This document shows, piece after piece, positions 58,043 through 64,000 of a DNA stretch of 64,000 nucleotides. Each line of letters starts with the position of its first letter. The stretch's first letter is position 1. Made by a program: the position numbers and the translations under genes. Location of the stretch: contig NZ_CAMBTS010000003.1 in the NCBI RefSeq assembly GCF_945870625.1, positions 1 through 64,000 on the forward strand, in the 5' to 3' direction. The stretch comes from Novosphingobium sp. Chol11. Its GTDB lineage: Bacteria > Pseudomonadota > Alphaproteobacteria > Sphingomonadales > Sphingomonadaceae. The notes under the pieces are model-generated. The model had not been told where the DNA came from, did not search any database, and was given only the letters and a program-made list of their open reading frames with translations.

Positions 58043-58930
58043 CTAGAGCGTGCCGAGAAGGAAACGGGAGACGACATCGTCATGCTCCTCTGGGCGTTCC
58101 CATTGCGGCCAATGCGCGCAGCCGCGCATGATATGCTTTTTGGCGCCGGGAATGATCGCCTCAAGCCGGTCAGCCGCATCTTCGCCGTGGATCGGGTTCT
58201 TGTCGGTCCACAGTACCAGCGCGGGGCAGCTGATTTTCCGGATATCGTCTTCCTGCCAATAATATTCGGCAATATCGGGGGCGAACAAGCGCTCATAATA
58301 CTCGATCAGCGCGGTGCGGGTTTCGGGGATGAACCACAGCGTCTGGCGCAATTCGACCAGTTCGTCGGTCACACCGCCGAGCGGCATCAGCCAGTCCAGA
58401 CGCTTGCGCAGCAGCTCGCGCGTCGGGTTCAGCAGCGCGTTCATCGAGGTTTCGCGCAGCGCGTTGAGGTCTGATCCGCCCTCGTGGACATGGGCGGGAT
58501 CAAGATGCATCCCCCACGAAGTGTTGAGAATCACCTTCGAGGTGCGATCCGGATGGTTGATCGCCATATCAAAGGCGATCCAACCGCCGAGCGACTCCCC
58601 CTCGACCACCGCCTTTTCAATGCCGAGATGGTCCATCAGATTGATGAGCTGATCAGTGAACTGGGTCAGCCAGTTTTCAGCAGCGCGAGGCGCGCCGTTT
58701 GAGTATGCCGGACGCGAAGACATGCCATGCCAGATGAAATCGATCGCATGCGGCTGGCATACTTTGCTCAGCCGCATCAGATTGCGCGAGTATGTCTCCG
58801 CATGGCCGCCGCCGCCATGGAGCAGGAACACATGTTCGCCGCTGCCCGGCGCAGAGATGGCGCGGGTCGTGTACTTTCCGGTATCGATGAACCGAGTCTC
58901 GGTACCGAGCAGATCGACATGGATCGTCAT
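58043..58930 (-). CDS. Alpha/beta hydrolase (meta-cleavage-product hydrolase-like)
   Basis: HVFLLHGGGGHAETYSRNLMRLSKVCQPHAIDFIWHGMSSRP; nucleophile VEGESLGGWIAFDMA; CAHWPQWERPEEH. Confidence 0.85.
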   Translation of the reverse strand: MTIHVDLLGTETRFIDTGKYTTRAISAPGSGEHVFLLHGGGGHAETYSRNLMRLSKVCQPHAIDFIWHGMSSRPAYSNGAPRAAENWLTQFTDQLINLMDHLGIEKAVVEGESLGGWIAFDMAINHPDRTSKVILNTSWGMHLDPAHVHEGGSDLNALRETSMNALLNPTRELLRKRLDWLMPLGGVTDELVELRQTLWFIPETRTALIEYYERLFAPDIAEYYWQEDDIRKISCPALVLWTDKNPIHGEDAADRLEAIIPGAKKHIMRGCAHWPQWERPEEHDDVVSRFLLGTL

Positions 58931-59011
58931 TGGCCATTCTCCCGCAGCCAGAGCCTCATGCTCCCGAGTCTCATGAACCCTTGCCGCTGATGGACAGTGT
59001 GACATCATGAA

Positions 59012-59035
59012 ATAGAAAATCAATTGATATTCTAT
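59012..59035. promoter_or_regulatory. Operator-like 24-bp near-perfect palindrome, motif copy 3
   Basis: ATAGAAAATCAATTGATATTCTAT: ATAGAA/TTCTAT arms flanking TCAATTGA. Confidence 0.6.
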
Positions 59036-59141
59036 CAAAGCTGGCCGATCACCGGTTGACTCGACCCTGGCATGATCGCAACTCTGCGCAGAGGCTAACG
59101 CAGATCTGCCGCCGGTGAGATTCTCACAGAAGGACCGCTGA

Positions 59142-60248
59142 ATGTCGCATGTTGAAAACCGGATGCGCCGCGCCAATCACTTCAAGCTGGGCACGTTTTC
59201 CACCAATTGCTCTGGCGGCATGTCGGTGACCAAAATCCCGGAGCGCTGGGATGCCAGCTGGGAGAGCAATCTGGCGATCGCGCAGTTGCTCGATGATGCC
59301 GGGATTGACTTCATGCTGCCAATCGCGCGGTGGATCGGCTATGGCGGGGAGACCAATTTTCACGGGTCCGTGCTGGAAACGATGACTTGGGCAGCGGGGC
59401 TTCTGGCCTTGACCAAGCGCATCTCGGTCATCGCTACGATCCACACAACCGCCAATCATCCAGTCGTCGTGGCCAAGCAGATCGCCACGATCGATGCCAT
59501 CGGCCGGGGTCGCGCCGGGCTCAATATCGTGGCCGGCTGGAACAAGCCCGAATACGAAGCGCTGGGGCTGACGCTGCCTGACGACCACGAGACGCGCTAT
59601 GGCTATGCGCAGGAATGGTTCGACATCATCGAGGCGCTGTGGAGCAAGTGCGGCGCGTTTGATATGAAAACGCCGCACTTCGATCTCAAGGGCGTTGAAT
59701 CCGAGCCCAAGCCGGTAAACGGGCGGCCTCCGATCATGAATGCGGCGGGATCAGAGCTCGGGCGGGAATTTGCCACGCGAAATGCCGATTTCCTGTTCAC
59801 TTCGGTGATCGACTTCGAACGCTCGCGCGGGGAAATCGCCGAGCTGAAAAACCAGGCCGCCGCTGCGGGCCGCGATGTCGATGTGCTGACCTTCAGCCAT
59901 GTCGTTTGCCGCCCGGCCGAGCAGGAAGCGAAGGACTACCTCCAATATTTTGCCAAGGACAACGCCGACTGGGTCGCCGTCGACAATCTGGTGCGCCTTC
60001 AGATCGCGCATGCACATAGCTTTCCGCACGACCTGTTGATGCTCATCCGCGACCGCTTTGCGATGGGCCATGGCGGCGTTCCTCTGATCGGAACGCCCGA
60101 GCAAGTGGCGGACGGTATCTGCCAGATGCACGATCTGGGCCTTGGCGGGACAACCCTCTCGTTTGCCGACTATACCAAGGAGTTCCCGTATTTTCGGGAT
60201 AATGTGCTGCCCATTCTAGAGGCGCGCGGCATCCGCCAGCCGGGTTAA
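59142..60248 (+). CDS. LLM-class flavin-dependent monooxygenase (RutA-like)
   Basis: FKLGTFSTNCSGGMSVTKIPERWDASWESNLAIAQLLDDAGIDFMLPIARWIGYGGETNFHG; TIHTTANHPVVVAKQIATIDAIGRGRAGLNIVAGWNKPEYEALG. Confidence 0.9.
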   Translation: MSHVENRMRRANHFKLGTFSTNCSGGMSVTKIPERWDASWESNLAIAQLLDDAGIDFMLPIARWIGYGGETNFHGSVLETMTWAAGLLALTKRISVIATIHTTANHPVVVAKQIATIDAIGRGRAGLNIVAGWNKPEYEALGLTLPDDHETRYGYAQEWFDIIEALWSKCGAFDMKTPHFDLKGVESEPKPVNGRPPIMNAAGSELGREFATRNADFLFTSVIDFERSRGEIAELKNQAAAAGRDVDVLTFSHVVCRPAEQEAKDYLQYFAKDNADWVAVDNLVRLQIAHAHSFPHDLLMLIRDRFAMGHGGVPLIGTPEQVADGICQMHDLGLGGTTLSFADYTKEFPYFRDNVLPILEARGIRQPG

Positions 60249-60261
60249 CCGCGAGCGCGGA

Positions 60262-61152
60262 TCAACGGGCGTAAGCCGCCGCCAGCGCGAGCACGCCCTG
60301 TGCTTGCTTCAAATGCGGAAGATCGAGCATCCGCCCGTCCAGCCCGACGGTGCCCGCGCCCGGCTCTTCGGCAAAAGCGGCGAGCACGCGGTGCGCGTGA
60401 TCGATCTCTGCGGACGAGGGCATGTAGCTTTCATTGATCGCTGCCACTTGCGCTGGATGAATGGCAAGGCGGCCGGTGAAGCCCTCACCGCGCGATTCCT
60501 GCGAAGCTGCGCGCAGCCCGGCCTCGTCGCGGAAATCGGCGTAGAGCGTGTCGATCGGCTGCACCCCGGTCGCGCGCGCCGCCATTAGCGTGAGGACCCG
60601 CGCCATGCGGTATGCCATCGCCCAAGCCCCAGCCGGATCGCGGTTTGTGCTGGCACCGAGCGCCGCGGACAGATCCTCCGCCCCCCACGTGAGGCCCACC
60701 AAACGTTCCAAACGGGCGCCGGCATAATCGCCCAGCCGGAACGGGGCGATGGCGGTTTCGGTCGCCACCGGCAAGATGCGAATTGATCCGGCGGGAACTC
60801 CGGCCTGCACTTCGAGGGCATCGAGATAAAGCGAGAGCTTGAAGACATCGGCGGGGCCGTCGGCCTTGGGCAGCATCAGCCCATCAGGCTGAGCCGAGAC
60901 GACCTCGACAAGGTCTTCCAGCGCCAGCGCAGTATCGAGCGGATTGATCCGCACCCATAGCTGGCTTGTGCGCGCGGCGCGGGGCCTCGCGCGCAGGAAA
61001 TCCGGCACCAGTTCGCGCGCCAAAGGCTTTTGCGAAAGGGAGACCGAATCCTCCAAATCGAGGATCAGCGCATCGGCGCCCGCGCCATCGGCCTTGGCCA
61101 GTTTCTTCGCGCTGTCGCCCGGGATGAACAGCAGCGAGCGCAGCGGGGTCAT
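60262..61152 (-). CDS. HpcH/HpaI aldolase / citrate lyase beta-like (CitE) protein
   Basis: MTPLRSLLFIPGDSAKKLAKADGAGADALILDLEDSV; WVRINPLDT; LMLPKADGPADV; IHPAQVAAINESYMPS. Confidence 0.9.
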   Translation of the reverse strand: MTPLRSLLFIPGDSAKKLAKADGAGADALILDLEDSVSLSQKPLARELVPDFLRARPRAARTSQLWVRINPLDTALALEDLVEVVSAQPDGLMLPKADGPADVFKLSLYLDALEVQAGVPAGSIRILPVATETAIAPFRLGDYAGARLERLVGLTWGAEDLSAALGASTNRDPAGAWAMAYRMARVLTLMAARATGVQPIDTLYADFRDEAGLRAASQESRGEGFTGRLAIHPAQVAAINESYMPSSAEIDHAHRVLAAFAEEPGAGTVGLDGRMLDLPHLKQAQGVLALAAAYAR

Positions 61153-61601
61153 GCCGGCTTCTTCCGCTGCAGCCCGCTGCGCTTGCACGTGGCAACCAGT
61201 TCGCCGCGCTGGTTGTGCGCGCGGTGAAGGAAGGTGACGATCCCGGCATCGGGGCGGGATTTGGAATCGCGCAATTCCACCACCTCGGTCTCGATCCGCA
61301 GCGTATCGCCGATGAACACAGGGGAGGGAAAGCGGACCTCGTCCCAGCCGAGATTGGCAACCGCCGTGCCGAGCGTGGTATCGCCCACTGAAACGCCGAC
61401 CATCAGCCCCAGCGTAAACGCCGAATTGACGATGATCTGGCCGTACTCGCTATCTTTCATGTATTCGGCATCGAGATGGAGCTGCGCCGGATTGTGCGTC
61501 AGCGCGCAGGTCATCAGATTGTCGGTCTCGGTTACCGTCCGCCGCAGCGCATGCGCAAACTTCTGCCCCACAAACAGTTCATCAAACCAGACCCCAGCCA
61601 T
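61149..61601 (-). CDS. MaoC family (R)-hydratase-like protein
   Basis: FDELFVGQKFAHALRRTVTETDNLMTCALTHNPAQLHLDAEYMKDSEYGQIIVNSAFTLGLMVGVSV; 4-bp overlap with CitE gene. Confidence 0.9.
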   Translation of the reverse strand: MAGVWFDELFVGQKFAHALRRTVTETDNLMTCALTHNPAQLHLDAEYMKDSEYGQIIVNSAFTLGLMVGVSVGDTTLGTAVANLGWDEVRFPSPVFIGDTLRIETEVVELRDSKSRPDAGIVTFLHRAHNQRGELVATCKRSGLQRKKPA

Positions 61602-61750
61602 CCGTGCCGCCCCAATCTTTCAAGGATTATGCCCGGCTGCCGGGCGTTCCTTCAAACCCGTGGGTAAGGCCAAGCGGCGCACCGGGCAACCGGCGTTCGA
61701 ACCACAGACTTAGGCAAATGATGCAGACGGCAGAATTGCAGAACGGCAGC

Positions 61751-62176
61751 TCACCACTTGCCCGCCCCGGGAAACTTGCGGGCGCTGAGTTCGTTGGCCG
61801 AGATCACCGGCGCTTCGCCGACCGGTAAACCGTTGCTGGCTGAGATCAGCGCGGTCAATTTCAGCACTTGCGCTTCAGACAAAGTGCCTGCCTGCCCCAC
61901 CGGCATCGTCGAGATAATCCGGCTGCAAAGCGCGCGCATCGGCTTATCGCTGTAGGCGGCTCGGAATGCCGGCACGATCAGGCTTGGCCCCAGTGCACCT
62001 TGCAGATTGGGACCATGACACACCGCGCAAGTATCGGCAAACAGGCGGCGGCCTTCCTCCACTTGCTCGGCAGAAAACGTGGCGGGCACCTTTGGCATGC
62101 GCCGCGATGTTGCGGGTGCCGCCGATGCTGCCGCTGCCGCTGAGACGACTGCCGCCAGCAAGAGCAAGCGCATCAT
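61751..62176 (-). CDS. Secreted c-type cytochrome
   Basis: Signal peptide, GRRLFADTCAVCHGPNLQGALGPSLI (CXXCH), STMPVGQAGTL. Confidence 0.88.
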   Translation of the reverse strand: MMRLLLLAAVVSAAAAASAAPATSRRMPKVPATFSAEQVEEGRRLFADTCAVCHGPNLQGALGPSLIVPAFRAAYSDKPMRALCSRIISTMPVGQAGTLSEAQVLKLTALISASNGLPVGEAPVISANELSARKFPGAGKW

Positions 62177-62253
62177 GGCCTCACGCATCCATTCGCCAGA
62201 ACCTTCGGCCCAGAACGCGAGATATCGCGGCGCGCCCGTTTCATCAGCAGCCT

Positions 62254-62757
62254 TCACGGCTTGGCCGGAGTGCGCGCACTCCAATGCATATGCGCCATCG
62301 ACCAGCGCCCGCCGCGTTTGAACCACGCCTCGGTCATGTGGTACATCACTGTGGGTTCGGTTGCGGCGGGCAGCCCGCCTTTCCGGCCAATCACTGGCAT
62401 CGCGAATGTGGCAACCACAGCGTCTCCTTTTGGCGAGACGCGCATTTGCAGATCTTCGATGGCCAGCGATGACACGCCCCCGCCCTCGCCCACAACTTTG
62501 GTCCAGCGGGTCACATAATCCTGCTTTACCCAGCGCGCGTTCGGGCCGTTCCAGACCATGATGTCGTCATCAAAATAGGAAAAGTACGCCGCCAGATCAT
62601 TCACGGCATAGGCCGCCGCGACTTTGCGCACGAGCGCTTCCACTTCGGCGCTGGCGCTGGCCTGCGGCGAGGATCTGGCCATGCTGATCTGCGCTGCTGC
62701 GCTCACGGGAAGCGCCATGGCGGCCAAGCTCAGGCAAATCCGGCGAAAGCCTCGCAT
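62254..62757 (-). CDS. SnoaL/NTF2-like (DUF4440) secreted protein
   Basis: Signal peptide; VRKVAAAYAVNDLAAYFSYFDDDIMVWNGPNARWVKQDYVTRWTKVV...WSMAHMHWS. Confidence 0.75.
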   Translation of the reverse strand: MRGFRRICLSLAAMALPVSAAAQISMARSSPQASASAEVEALVRKVAAAYAVNDLAAYFSYFDDDIMVWNGPNARWVKQDYVTRWTKVVGEGGGVSSLAIEDLQMRVSPKGDAVVATFAMPVIGRKGGLPAATEPTVMYHMTEAWFKRGGRWSMAHMHWSARTPAKP

Positions 62758-62761
62758 CGGC

Positions 62762-64000
62762 TTACTTAAGCCCGTAGGCGATCCACGACGCCCCTTTCGC
62801 GCTGCTCGACACCGCCACCACAATGCGCTGACCGGCGGCCGTCTGGTAGCTGACCGGCGATGTCGTTGCCCCTGCCGGCATGGGAACCTGGCCAACCAGC
62901 GCACCAGTGCTCTTATCATACGCGCTCAGCTTGGCCGGGCCGTCATAACCTGCCGTATCCCAGACAACGCTGCTGCCGTCTGGCACCAGCAGCAGCGATT
63001 TGGTAACAATCAGCGGCACGCGCGAAGCGATCCCCGTTGGCGGAAACTTTGCCCCCTTCAATGCCGGATTGGCGCGGATCTGCGGATCATCGCCATTGGC
63101 GATGGTCCACAATTTATCGCCCTTGTTCATGTCATATGCGGTGATGCGGCCATAGGGCGGCTTGATGATCGGCAATCCTGATGATGTCGGCGGGACCAGC
63201 GGTAGCCCGCCATGATCATAACCATCAGGCTTGGGGGCACCTGGCGCGACCGGAGCAGGTTTGCCCGGAACCACCGGCTTGGGAATGATATAGGCCGTGC
63301 TTGCAGCCGGATCGGGCGCCTTGATCAAGCCATAAACCGTCGGTTTGGTTCTTGCAACAGCGTAATAGCGGCCGGTTTCGGGGTCGAATGCACCAGTATT
63401 CCAGTTTCCTGAACCCCACACCCCGGGCGAAGCCAGTGTGCCCAGCGAGGTTTCGGTGATCAGCGAAGGCGGGGTAAACAAAGGCCCCAATCGGTACTTT
63501 GCAGCCGTCGCCTGCGCCTCTTTGGCCGTTTCAGGCGTGAAGCTGGCAAGGTCTGCCAGCGTCACACCCTGCTGATCGAAAGCTGGCGGCTTGGATGGGA
63601 AAGGCTGCGTTGGCGAGGTATGTTCGCCCGGAATGTCGGACTGCGGAACGGGTCGCTCCTCGATCGGCCAGACCGGCGTGCCCGTTGCCCGGTCAAACAC
63701 ATAAAGGAACCCGGTTTTCCCGGCCTGAATGACCGACTTGATCGGACGCCCATCGACGACCAGATCGGCCAGCACCGGCGGCGCGGCCAGATCATAATCC
63801 CAAAGATCGTGATGGACCATCTGGAAGTGCCACACACGCTTGCCGGTCTTGGCATCCAGCGCCACCAGACTGCTGCCGAAAAGATTATCGCCCTTGCGGT
63901 GGCCGCCATAATACATCGGCGGGGCGGATAGCGGGACATACACAATCCCCAGCGCCTCATCCGCGCTCATCGGCGACCACGCCCCTTGCGCGCCGGACGA
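62762..64000 (-). CDS. PQQ-dependent dehydrogenase (quinoprotein glucose/alcohol dehydrogenase-like), partial (N-terminus beyond right edge)
   Basis: Frame open to window end: SSGAQGAWSPMSADEALGIVYVPLSAPPMYYGGHRKGDNLFGSSLVALDAKTGKRVWHFQMVHHDLWDYDLAAPPVL; beta-propeller W motifs. Confidence 0.88.
   Translation of the reverse strand, partial: SSGAQGAWSPMSADEALGIVYVPLSAPPMYYGGHRKGDNLFGSSLVALDAKTGKRVWHFQMVHHDLWDYDLAAPPVLADLVVDGRPIKSVIQAGKTGFLYVFDRATGTPVWPIEERPVPQSDIPGEHTSPTQPFPSKPPAFDQQGVTLADLASFTPETAKEAQATAAKYRLGPLFTPPSLITETSLGTLASPGVWGSGNWNTGAFDPETGRYYAVARTKPTVYGLIKAPDPAASTAYIIPKPVVPGKPAPVAPGAPKPDGYDHGGLPLVPPTSSGLPIIKPPYGRITAYDMNKGDKLWTIANGDDPQIRANPALKGAKFPPTGIASRVPLIVTKSLLLVPDGSSVVWDTAGYDGPAKLSAYDKSTGALVGQVPMPAGATTSPVSYQTAAGQRIVVAVSSSAKGASWIAYGLK

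Noticed and set aside
55607-58930. Assigning the Rieske/extradiol/hydrolase set to carbazole or chloridazon degradation
   Set aside because: Motifs fit the families but the substrate cannot be determined from sequence by eye.
1-64000. CRISPR array, IS element/transposase, tRNA or rRNA genes
   Set aside because: None recognised on either strand; no evenly spaced repeats, transposase-like ORFs or tRNA-like segments noticed. A tRNAscan/ISfinder run would be needed to exclude them formally.

Overview
High-GC, gene-dense chromosomal segment that reads like an alphaproteobacterial sphingomonad (inferred from protein content; no search was run). Four blocks: (1) ~1-21 kb housekeeping: relA/spoT (partial), GT87 gene with an in-frame amber stop, hemF, pdeM-like, infC with an apparent AUA start, TorF-like porin, DASS symporter, K+ channel, divergent PEP-carboxylase-like protein, eda, and a cysD-cysNC-cysQ locus whose CysN GTPase domain looks damaged. 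(2) ~21-44 kb hopanoid super-locus: hpnL-J-I divergent from hpnA-B-C-D-E-shc-hpnG, then ispH-hpnH, hpnM-mlaA, hpnN-DUF2141-dxs; an arsC-aqpS-arsH cassette sits inside it. (3) ~44-64 kb catabolic island: nitrilase, flavin reductase, acyl-CoA ligase, two alpha/beta hydrolases, TonB receptor, Asp/Glu-racemase-like protein with apparent Cys-to-Ser changes, winged-helix regulator, M20 hydrolase, amidase, type I extradiol dioxygenase, Rieske oxygenase and its reductase, LLM monooxygenase, CitE/MaoC pair, cytochrome c, SnoaL-like protein and a PQQ dehydrogenase (partial). Its two divergent promoter regions contain three copies of a 24-bp operator-like motif. No tRNA, rRNA, IS element or CRISPR array was recognised. 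All calls come from reading the sequence and ORF translations.
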